This document shows, piece by piece, positions 57,579 to 64,000 of a DNA stretch of 64,000 nt. The stretch comes from Mycobacterium asiaticum (lineage in GTDB: Bacteria; Actinomycetota; Actinomycetes; Mycobacteriales; Mycobacteriaceae). Where the stretch lies: the NCBI RefSeq assembly GCF_001673635.1, contig NZ_LZMH01000008.1:62001-126000 (forward strand), given 5' to 3'. Position 1 is the stretch's first letter; each line of letters opens with the position of its first letter. The translations under genes were made by a program, and so were the position numbers. The notes beneath the pieces were generated by a model. It ran no database searches and was not told the DNA's origin. It saw only the letters and a program-made list of their open reading frames with translations.

Positions 57579-57603
57579 AATATCGTATATGAAATACGAT
57601 ATT
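57579..57603. promoter_or_regulatory. Perfect 10-bp inverted repeat in the divergent promoter region
   Basis: AATATCGTAT (57579-57588) and ATACGATATT (57594-57603) are exact reverse complements separated by ATGAA. The repeat lies 35 bases before the minus-strand acyl-CoA dehydrogenase start and 46 bases before the plus-strand SDR start. It is AT-rich in very GC-rich DNA. It is a strong candidate for the operator of the GntR/FCD regulator that ends the plus-strand operon. Confidence 0.75.
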
Positions 57604-57648
57604 GGACTGACGGGGTGCCCGAGGGTGGGCCATGACAGGTAAGGGTGC

Positions 57649-58398
57649 GTGATACAGGTGTCGTTGCTCGAAGGTCAGACCGCGGTGGTCACTGGCGCTG
57701 CGCAAGGTCTCGGATTTGCGATAGCGGAACGGTTCATCGCCGAGGGAGCGCGGGTGGTGCTCGGTGACGTCAATCTGGAAGCGACCGAGGCGGCGGCCGA
57801 GAAATTGGGCGGCGCGGAAGTCGCCGTCGCGGTGCGTTGTGACGTAACCCAATCCGACCAGGTGCAGAACCTGATCCAAACGGCCATCGACCGCTTCGGC
57901 GACCTCGACATCATGGTCAACAACGCCGGCATCACCCGCGATGCAACCATGCGCAAGATGACCGAGGAGCAGTTCGATCAGGTCATCAACGTGCACCTGA
58001 AGGGAACCTGGAATGGCACCCGGTTGGCCGCGGCGGTGATGCGGGAGAAGAAGCGCGGCGCCATCATCAACATGTCGTCCGTCTCGGGCAAGGTCGGGAT
58101 GGTCGGCCAGACGAACTACTCGGCGGCCAAGGCGGGGATCGTCGGCATGACCAAGGCGGCCGCCAAAGAGCTTGCTTACCTTAATGTTCGGGTCAACGCG
58201 ATCGCGCCGGGTTTGATCCGCTCCGCGATGACGGAAGCGATGCCGCAACGCATCTGGGATTCCAAGGTGGCCGAGGTGCCGATGGGGCGCGCCGGTGAGC
58301 CCAGCGAGGTGGCCAGCGTCGCCCTGTTCCTGGCTTCGGACCTGTCGTCGTATATGACCGGAACGGTCATGGAGATCACCGGCGGCCGGCACCTATGA
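57649..58398 (+). CDS. SDR family oxidoreductase (FabG-like / 3-hydroxyacyl-CoA dehydrogenase)
   Basis: A 249-residue classical short-chain dehydrogenase with [29 protein letters not shown] and the catalytic MSSVSGKVG with YSAAKAG. It is close to 3-oxoacyl-ACP reductases by sequence. With a thiolase next to it, a 3-hydroxyacyl-CoA dehydrogenase role in beta-oxidation is likely. GTG 57649 or 57658 may start it. First gene of a five-gene coupled operon. Confidence 0.9.
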   Translation: MIQVSLLEGQTAVVTGAAQGLGFAIAERFIAEGARVVLGDVNLEATEAAAEKLGGAEVAVAVRCDVTQSDQVQNLIQTAIDRFGDLDIMVNNAGITRDATMRKMTEEQFDQVINVHLKGTWNGTRLAAAVMREKKRGAIINMSSVSGKVGMVGQTNYSAAKAGIVGMTKAAAKELAYLNVRVNAIAPGLIRSAMTEAMPQRIWDSKVAEVPMGRAGEPSEVASVALFLASDLSSYMTGTVMEITGGRHL

Positions 58399-59621
58399 GT
58401 GGTGCGGTTCGGCAGGAGGCCGTCATCTGCGAGCCGGTCCGCACACCGATCGGACGCTACGGCGGAATGTTCAAGTCTCTGAGCGCTGTAGACCTCGGTG
58501 TCGCGGCGCTCAAGGGATTGCTCGACCGCACCGGCATCGCACCCGACGCCGTGCAGGACGTGATCCTGGGACACTGCTACCCCAGCAGTGAAGCACCCGC
58601 GATCGGGCGCGTGGTGGCCCTGGACGCCGGACTGCCCGTCACCGTTCCCGGCATGCAGGTCGATCGGCGCTGTGGGTCGGGTTTGCAGGCGGTGATCCAG
58701 GCATGCCTGCAGGTGAGTACCGGGAACAACGACCTAGTAATCGCCGGTGGCTGCGAAAGCATGAGCAACGTCGCCTTCTATTCCACCGACATGCGTTGGG
58801 GCGGTGCACGTTCCGGTGTCCGTGTGCACGACGGGCTGGCGCGTGGACGCACCACCGCCGGGGGTCGCCACTATCCGGTTCCCGGTGGGATGCTCGAGAC
58901 CGCGGAGAATCTGCGCCGCCAGTACGGCATCTCGCGCCAGGAGCAGGACGAGCTTGCGGTGCGGTCACATCAGCGTGCGGTCGCTGCGCAGAAGGACGGC
59001 ATTCTGCGCGAGGAGATCATCCCGGTGCGGGTGGCCGGCCGCCACGGCGAAGAGCTGGTCGACACCGACGAACATCCCCGCGCCGATACCACGCTGGAAT
59101 CCCTGAGTAGGCTCAAACCCGTTCTGGCCAAGGGTGATCCGGAGGCGACGGTCACGGCCGGCAACGCCAGCGGCCAGAACGACGCCGCATCGATGTGCGT
59201 GGTCACCACTCCCGAGAAGGCGGCAGAATGCGGCTTGACCCCGTTGGTGCGCCTGGTGTCGTGGGGGTCGGCGGGCGTGGCCCCCAACATCATGGGCATC
59301 GGTCCGGTCCCAGCCACCGAAGTCGCCCTGGCCAAGGCGGGCCTGCGGTTGGCCGACATCGACGTCATCGAACTCAACGAGGCCTTTGCCGCCCAGGCCC
59401 TCGCGGTGATGCGGGAGTGGAACTTCACTCCGGCCGACCACGACCGCACCAACGTGCACGGCTCGGGGATCTCGCTGGGCCATCCGGTTGGAGCGACCGG
59501 CGGGCGGATGCTGGCCACGCTGGCCCGCGAACTCGACCGGCGCCAGGCGCGCTACGGCCTGGAGACCATGTGCATCGGCGGCGGCCAGGGTCTGGCCGCG
59601 GTCTTCGAGCGGGTCGCATGA
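58395..59621 (+). CDS. Acetyl-CoA C-acyltransferase (thiolase)
   Basis: A 408-residue thiolase. The nucleophile Cys lies in [15 protein letters not shown], the His in [11 protein letters not shown] and the second Cys in [11 protein letters not shown]. It would cleave the 3-ketoacyl-CoA produced by the neighbouring SDR. Its ATG overlaps the SDR stop, and its stop overlaps the CoA-transferase start. Confidence 0.94.
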   Translation: MSGAVRQEAVICEPVRTPIGRYGGMFKSLSAVDLGVAALKGLLDRTGIAPDAVQDVILGHCYPSSEAPAIGRVVALDAGLPVTVPGMQVDRRCGSGLQAVIQACLQVSTGNNDLVIAGGCESMSNVAFYSTDMRWGGARSGVRVHDGLARGRTTAGGRHYPVPGGMLETAENLRRQYGISRQEQDELAVRSHQRAVAAQKDGILREEIIPVRVAGRHGEELVDTDEHPRADTTLESLSRLKPVLAKGDPEATVTAGNASGQNDAASMCVVTTPEKAAECGLTPLVRLVSWGSAGVAPNIMGIGPVPATEVALAKAGLRLADIDVIELNEAFAAQALAVMREWNFTPADHDRTNVHGSGISLGHPVGATGGRMLATLARELDRRQARYGLETMCIGGGQGLAAVFERVA

Positions 59622-60826
59622 CGGCTCCCGCGCTACCGCTGACCGGCATCCGCGTTGTGGAGGTGTCCAGCTTCGTCGCCGCTCCGCTGTGCGGCATGAC
59701 GCTGAGCCAGCTCGGCGCACAAGTGACCCGGGTCGACCCGATCGGTGGGGGCGCCGACACTGGCCGCTGGCCGCTGGCCGCCGACGGAACCTCGATCTAT
59801 TGGACCGGTCTGAACAAGGGAAAGCGTTCGGCCACCATCGATCTGCGCTCACCCGACGGCCAGGAGCTGGTACAGCGGCTGATCGTCGAAGGCGACGGGA
59901 TTGTGGTCACCAACGCCGCCGGGATGTCGTGGCTGAGCCATGATGCGTTGGCGGCCAAGCGCTCCGACGTCATCCATGTCCAGCTGCTCGGCCGCGGCGA
60001 CGGATCCACCGGGGTGGACTACACGGTCAACGCGGCGATCGGCTACCCGCTGGTGACCGGCCCCGCCGAGCACGCCGGCCCGATCAACCATGTCCTGCCC
60101 GCCTGGGATGTCAGCTGCGGATTGTATGCCGCACTGTCGGTCGTCGCCGCCATCCGCCGTCGGGAGCAGTCGGCGATCGGGGCGCGCATCAGCATCGCGC
60201 TCGAGGATGTCGCGCTGGCAACGGCAGGCAACCTGGGCCTGCTCACCGAGCCGCAGGTGCTCGGAACGCAACGCGAACGGCTGGGCAACGCCATCTACGG
60301 CCAGTACGGCCAGGACTTCGTCAGCCGCGACGGGGCCCGGTTCATGGTTGTCCTGTTGACCAGACGCCACTTTCGCGATCTTGTCGAGATAACCGGCACC
60401 GGCGCCGCCATGACGGCACTGGCTGAGGCGCTGGGGGTGGACTTCGAATCCGAGGGCGACCGCTACCGCTACCGCAATGCGATATCCGGCCTGTTCGGCA
60501 CCTGGTTCGCCGACCATTCCGGCGACGAGGTCAGCGCGGCGCTCTCGGCCTCCACGGTGTTGTGGGAGCGCTACCGCACCTTCGCCGAGGTCGCCGCCGG
60601 CCCGAAAGTGACTGACAATCCGTTGTTTTCCCGGCTGCACCAGCCAGGCGTCGGTGACTACCTCGCTCCGGCCATGCCCACCGCAATCGACGGAGTCCAT
60701 CCCGCCAGCGCCGCCGCCCCGGGATTGGGGGCGGACACCGCGGATCTGCTGGCCGAGTACCTGGGTTTGACCGAGGCCGACATCAAGCGGTTGGCGACCG
60801 CGGGGACGATAGGAACGAGCGAATGA
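59618..60826 (+). CDS. CaiB/BaiF family CoA-transferase
   Basis: A 402-residue family III CoA-transferase. It begins LTGIRVVEVSSFVAAPLCG, has the GLNKGKRSATIDLRSPDGQ core, and the catalytic Asp is probably in LPAWDVSCGLYAALS. Similarity to the mesaconyl-CoA C1-C4 transferase (2-methylfumaryl-CoA isomerase) branch is suspected from memory but not tested. It could activate a carboxylic acid by CoA transfer or move CoA within one molecule. ATG 59618 overlaps the thiolase stop. Confidence 0.88.
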   Translation: MTAPALPLTGIRVVEVSSFVAAPLCGMTLSQLGAQVTRVDPIGGGADTGRWPLAADGTSIYWTGLNKGKRSATIDLRSPDGQELVQRLIVEGDGIVVTNAAGMSWLSHDALAAKRSDVIHVQLLGRGDGSTGVDYTVNAAIGYPLVTGPAEHAGPINHVLPAWDVSCGLYAALSVVAAIRRREQSAIGARISIALEDVALATAGNLGLLTEPQVLGTQRERLGNAIYGQYGQDFVSRDGARFMVVLLTRRHFRDLVEITGTGAAMTALAEALGVDFESEGDRYRYRNAISGLFGTWFADHSGDEVSAALSASTVLWERYRTFAEVAAGPKVTDNPLFSRLHQPGVGDYLAPAMPTAIDGVHPASAAAPGLGADTADLLAEYLGLTEADIKRLATAGTIGTSE

Positions 60827-62016
60827 CCAAACTCGCCCAGACCCTCGGATTGACCGAATTCCAGACCGAAATCGTCGCGACCGTACGGCAATTCGTCGAC
60901 AAGGAGATCATCCCGAACGCCCCAGAGCTGGAACGAACCGACACCTACCCGCAGGCCATCGTCGACGCCCTGCGCGACATGGGCCTGTTCGGCCTGATGA
61001 TCCCGGAGGAGTACGGCGGGCTGGGCGAGTCGCTGTTGACCTATGCGCTGTGCGTCGAGGAGCTGGCCAGGGGCTGGATGAGCATCTCAGGCGTCCTGAA
61101 CACACATTTCATCGTCGCGTACATGTTGCGCCAGCACGGCACCGACGAGCAGAAGCAACGCTTCCTGCCGCGGATGGTGACGGGTGAGACGCGCGGCGCC
61201 TTCTCGATGTCGGAACCCGAACTGGGCTCCGACGTCGCCGCCATCCGTACCCGCGCCACCCGCAATCCCGACGGCACCTACACCATCGACGGTCAGAAGA
61301 TGTGGCTGACCAACGGCGGCAGTTCCACCCTGGTGGCCGTGCTGGTGCGCACCGACGAAGGCGCGGACAAACCGCACCGCAACCTGACGGCGTTCCTGGT
61401 CGAGAAGCCCACAGGGTTCGGGGAAGTGGTGCCCGGCCTGATCATCCCCGGCAAGATCGACAAGCTGGGCTACAAGGGCATCGACACCACCGAACTCATC
61501 TTCGACGGGTACGGGGCCAGCGCCGAAGACATCCTGGGCGGCAAGCCCGGGCAGGGCTTCTTCCAGATGATGGACGGCATCGAGGTGGGCCGGGTCAACG
61601 TTTCCGCGCGGGCGTGCGGTATCGGACTGCGCGCATTCGAGCTTGCGGTCAAGTATGCCCAGCAACGGCAGACCTTCGGCAAGCCGATCGCCGAACACCA
61701 GGCCATCGCGTTCCAACTGGCCGAAATGGCCACCAAAGTCGAAGCGGCGCATCTGATGATGGTCAACGCGGCACGGCTCAAGGACTCCGGCGAGCGCAAT
61801 GATGTCGCCGCAGGCATGGCAAAGTACCTAGCCAGTGAATTCTGTGCCGAGGTGACCCAGCAGAGCTTCCGGATTCACGGCGGCTACGGCTATTCGAAGG
61901 AGTACGAGATCGAGCGGCTGATGCGCGATGCGCCGTTCCTGCTCATCGGCGAGGGCACCAGCGAGATCCAGAAATCCATCATCAGCAAGCGTCTGCTGGA
62001 CGAGTACCGGGTGTGA
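60823..62016 (+). CDS. Acyl-CoA dehydrogenase
   Basis: A 397-residue acyl-CoA dehydrogenase, second in the cluster. It shows FSMSEPELGSDVAAIRTRA, MWLTNGGSSTLVAVLV, IHGGYGYSKEYEIERLMRD and the Glu-containing IGEGTSEIQKSII. The Glu-Leu-Gly-Ser in place of the usual Ala-Gly-Ser near the flavin contact may reflect an unusual substrate. Coupled to the genes on both sides by overlapping start/stop codons. Confidence 0.93.
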   Translation: MTKLAQTLGLTEFQTEIVATVRQFVDKEIIPNAPELERTDTYPQAIVDALRDMGLFGLMIPEEYGGLGESLLTYALCVEELARGWMSISGVLNTHFIVAYMLRQHGTDEQKQRFLPRMVTGETRGAFSMSEPELGSDVAAIRTRATRNPDGTYTIDGQKMWLTNGGSSTLVAVLVRTDEGADKPHRNLTAFLVEKPTGFGEVVPGLIIPGKIDKLGYKGIDTTELIFDGYGASAEDILGGKPGQGFFQMMDGIEVGRVNVSARACGIGLRAFELAVKYAQQRQTFGKPIAEHQAIAFQLAEMATKVEAAHLMMVNAARLKDSGERNDVAAGMAKYLASEFCAEVTQQSFRIHGGYGYSKEYEIERLMRDAPFLLIGEGTSEIQKSIISKRLLDEYRV

Positions 62017-62699
62017 CCATGACCGTTCCGGATTTCGGTGCGCGGCCTCAACTTTCGGAGGACGTCGCGAGCTTTGTCCGCAAGCGAATCTTCGAGGGCA
62101 CCTATGCCGCGGGCCAATACGTCCGGCTGGACCAACTGGCCGCCGAGTTGGGGATCAGCGTCACACCGGTGCGCGAAGCGCTGTTCGCTTTGCGCGCTGA
62201 AGGATTGGTGGCGCAGCAGCCCCGTCGCGGCTTCGTGGTGTTGCCGCTGACCCAGCGTGACCTCGCCGACGTCGCCAACGTGCAAGCACACGTCGGCGGC
62301 GAGCTCGCGGCACGCGCGGCGCTGCGCATCACCGACGAGCAGTTGCGCGAATTAGAAGACCTGCAAAGTCGGCTCGAGGCGGCGTATGCCGCTGACGACG
62401 ATGAACGCAAGATCCGGCTCAATCACGAATTCCACCGGGCGATCAACATCGCTGCCGCCTCGCCGAAGCTGGCGCAGCTGATGTCGCAGATCACCCGCTA
62501 CGCACCCGAGTCGGTCTTTCCGAAGATCGAGCATTGGCCGGACCAAGCCGTCAAGGACCACCGGCGGGTGCTGGATGCGATGGCCCGTCACGACGAGCAA
62601 CTGGCCCGCGAGGCGATGTCGGAGCACCTTGCGGCCAGCGCGGTCCCGCTCATCGACCACCTCATCGAGCGTGGAGTGGTGGAGCAGCCGCAGGACTAG
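62013..62699 (+). CDS. GntR family regulator with FCD domain
   Basis: A 228-residue regulator with an N-terminal winged helix (LDQLAAELGISVTPVREALFALRAEG) and a C-terminal FCD domain with putative metal-binding His residues (NHEFHRAINIAA, KDHRRVLDAM, EHLAAS). GTG 62013 overlaps the dehydrogenase stop; ATG 62019 is an alternative. FCD regulators usually repress adjacent catabolic operons and release DNA on binding an organic acid or its CoA ester. The 57579-57603 palindrome is the likely target. Confidence 0.92.
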   Translation: MTMTVPDFGARPQLSEDVASFVRKRIFEGTYAAGQYVRLDQLAAELGISVTPVREALFALRAEGLVAQQPRRGFVVLPLTQRDLADVANVQAHVGGELAARAALRITDEQLRELEDLQSRLEAAYAADDDERKIRLNHEFHRAINIAAASPKLAQLMSQITRYAPESVFPKIEHWPDQAVKDHRRVLDAMARHDEQLAREAMSEHLAASAVPLIDHLIERGVVEQPQD

Positions 62700-62776
62700 C
62701 TGCGAGGCGCCGACCTTGTTGGGCGGGGGTTTCTGGGCATAAGGTGCTGTCAAGGGGCCCATCGCAGGGAGAGCAA

Positions 62777-63139
62777 ATGCGCCGCGTGTCTCGTGCTACT
62801 GCGGGATTGTTGGTGTGCGTCACGGCGATCACGTGGGCGCCGCCGGCCACCGCCGACCCGTTGGATCCCATTCCCGGCAACGGTGTCTTCGTGGTGGGGC
62901 CCGACATCGCGCCGGGGCTCTATCGCACGGCCGGGTCGGCGTCCACCTTCGGGGTGTGGATCAACAATGTGCCGACCCAGGACTCGATGTGCGCGTGGTT
63001 CACCTACAGCACGCCGGACGCCAACAAGGAGCATGTGCTGCAGACGAACATCTCGGTCGGACCGATGTTCGCGAACATCAACACGTCGGTGAAGGCGTTC
63101 GAGTCGCAGAACTGTCAACCGTGGACGCGGGTCCCCTAA
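62777..63139 (+). CDS. Small secreted protein
   Basis: A 120-residue protein with a Sec signal peptide (MRRVSRATAGLLVCVTAITW, then APPATA-DP, probable cleavage after ATA near residue 26). The mature part starts DPLDPIPGNGVFVVGPDIAPGLYRT and holds two Cys that could form a disulfide. GLYRT with WINN suggests a small beta-rich domain known from actinobacterial secreted proteins of unknown function. GGGAGA precedes the ATG. Its TAA overlaps the TAG of the convergent ligase gene. Confidence 0.8.
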   Translation: MRRVSRATAGLLVCVTAITWAPPATADPLDPIPGNGVFVVGPDIAPGLYRTAGSASTFGVWINNVPTQDSMCAWFTYSTPDANKEHVLQTNISVGPMFANINTSVKAFESQNCQPWTRVP

Positions 63140-64000
63140 GGGTTTGCTTCGGACAACATTTCCCGCAGTCGCCGGATATCCACCTTGCCGGTGCCGCCGC
63201 GCGGAACGTCGTCGTCGGAGGCTAGCATCAGCCACACCGTAGGCACCTTGAACGAGCTGAGTAGTTCCCTTGCCGCGCCGCATAACTGGTCCACAGTACG
63301 GCCGCTGCACACCACGGCCGCTGCCACCCGCTTCCCCCCGGCGCCTGGCACATCGGTGACGAAGGCGCCCTGCACGCCGTCAATACTGCGGAGGGCTCGT
63401 TCGACTTCGCTGGGATAGACGGTGGCACCGCTGACTTTGAACATGTCGTCCGAGCGACCGTGATAGAACAGGAAGCCGTCGGTGTCCAGCCGGCCGAGGT
63501 CGCCGGTGCGGTAGTAGCCGTCCGCGGTGAACACTTCTTCTCTACTGCGGTGGCAGATCCCGCGCAGCATGTGTGGTCCCCGGAGCTCGATCATGCCTAC
63601 GGTGCTCACCGGGAACGGTTTACCCGTGTCCGGGTCGGCAATGCGAATCTCCATACCGGGGAACGGCTTTCCGCAGCTGCCCCAGGCTGATGCGGGCAGG
63701 TCGGTGTCGGCCGCATACCCGCTGTAAGGTCCGAAGGATTCCGTCATGCCGAATAGGGTTGCTCGCGCACCGGGTTGCGCACGCCGCTCGGGAGGCAGTA
63801 GCGCCTCCAAACTGCCCGGGCGCAGCGCAGTCAGATCGGTTTGGGACCGGTTGGGATGGCGCGCCAATGCTTCGGCCTGGTCTGGCCAGCCCCGAAACAG
63901 GGTGACGCGTTCTTTCTCCAGGAGCCGCAATGTGGTCTCCGGTTGCGGCCTTTCCTCGGTGACCAAGGTGGCGCCGGTGATCAGAGCCGAGAGGATGCCG
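63136..64000 (-). CDS. AMP-dependent acyl-CoA ligase (5' part outside the window)
   Basis: The C-terminal part of an ANL-superfamily enzyme; the frame continues past base 64000. Visible motifs are FGMTESFGPYSG, YYRTGDLGRLD, FYHGRSDDMFKVSGATVYPSEVE (split by the hinge) and the catalytic-Lys region RGGTGKVDIRRL. It probably activates a fatty or aromatic acid to its CoA thioester. Its end overlaps the secreted-protein gene by 4 bases. It may supply substrate to the nearby dehydrogenase-thiolase cluster. Confidence 0.88.
   Translation of the reverse strand, partial: GILSALITGATLVTEERPQPETTLRLLEKERVTLFRGWPDQAEALARHPNRSQTDLTALRPGSLEALLPPERRAQPGARATLFGMTESFGPYSGYAADTDLPASAWGSCGKPFPGMEIRIADPDTGKPFPVSTVGMIELRGPHMLRGICHRSREEVFTADGYYRTGDLGRLDTDGFLFYHGRSDDMFKVSGATVYPSEVERALRSIDGVQGAFVTDVPGAGGKRVAAAVVCSGRTVDQLCGAARELLSSFKVPTVWLMLASDDDVPRGGTGKVDIRRLREMLSEANP

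Overview
The window is a 64 kb chromosomal segment of a slow-growing, non-tuberculous Mycobacterium. The evidence is the GC-rich coding sequence, gene content and order that follow the M. tuberculosis Rv1299-Rv1349 segment for about 50 kb, the mycobacterial b-delta fusion subunit of ATP synthase, and a 16S rRNA with the long helix 18 typical of slow growers. Gene names and Rv counterparts come from recalled family knowledge and protein motifs. No database search was run.

Layout. 1-4.0 kb: prfA (5' end cut by the window), prmC, a TsaC/Sua5 threonylcarbamoyl-AMP synthase and the wecA-type GlcNAc-1-phosphate transferase. 4.2-12.2 kb: the complete F1Fo-ATP synthase operon (AtpI-like protein, atpB, atpE, atpF, the atpFH fusion, atpA, atpG, atpD, atpC), followed by a DUF2550 membrane protein. 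12.7-14.6 kb: a cobalamin adenosyltransferase divergent from murA. 14.6-20.1 kb: an rRNA operon (16S-23S-5S, no spacer tRNA) with promoter, boxA motifs and a strong terminator. 20.2-24.9 kb: ogt, an Ada/AlkA fusion and a membrane adenylate cyclase on the minus strand, then nucS and a small zinc-ribbon protein. 24.9-27.8 kb: methylmalonyl-CoA epimerase, fadA4 and a thioredoxin-TPR protein. 27.8-35 kb: glgB and glgE divergent from glgP. 35-44.1 kb: dinG, pncB, clpS, a DUF2017 protein, a P1-family peptidase, a rhomboid protease, murI, an Rv1339-like phosphodiesterase, rph and rdgB. 44.1-46 kb: two small membrane proteins, tRNA-Leu(UAG), a DUF3072 protein and a TIGR03085 protein. 46-51 kb: a TetR regulator with the siderophore importer genes irtA and irtB.

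From about 51 kb the gene order no longer matches the tuberculosis segment. This part holds an aminoglycoside-phosphotransferase-fold kinase, a 1.1 kilo-residue cyclase-NTPase-TPR-LuxR regulator, and a catabolic divergon. The divergon consists of a mycofactocin-type SDR and an acyl-CoA dehydrogenase on the minus strand, facing a five-gene, start/stop-coupled operon of SDR, thiolase, CaiB/BaiF CoA-transferase, acyl-CoA dehydrogenase and GntR/FCD repressor. A perfect 10-bp inverted repeat sits in the divergent promoter region. A small secreted protein and a partial acyl-CoA ligase close the window.

The best leads are this divergon with its palindrome, a hairpin family found at three convergent junctions, the absence of mec-cysO-cysM and of the second mycobactin locus from their usual places, and an apparent CTG start of rdgB overlapping the rph stop codon. 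No CRISPR array, transposase or phage gene was recognised.
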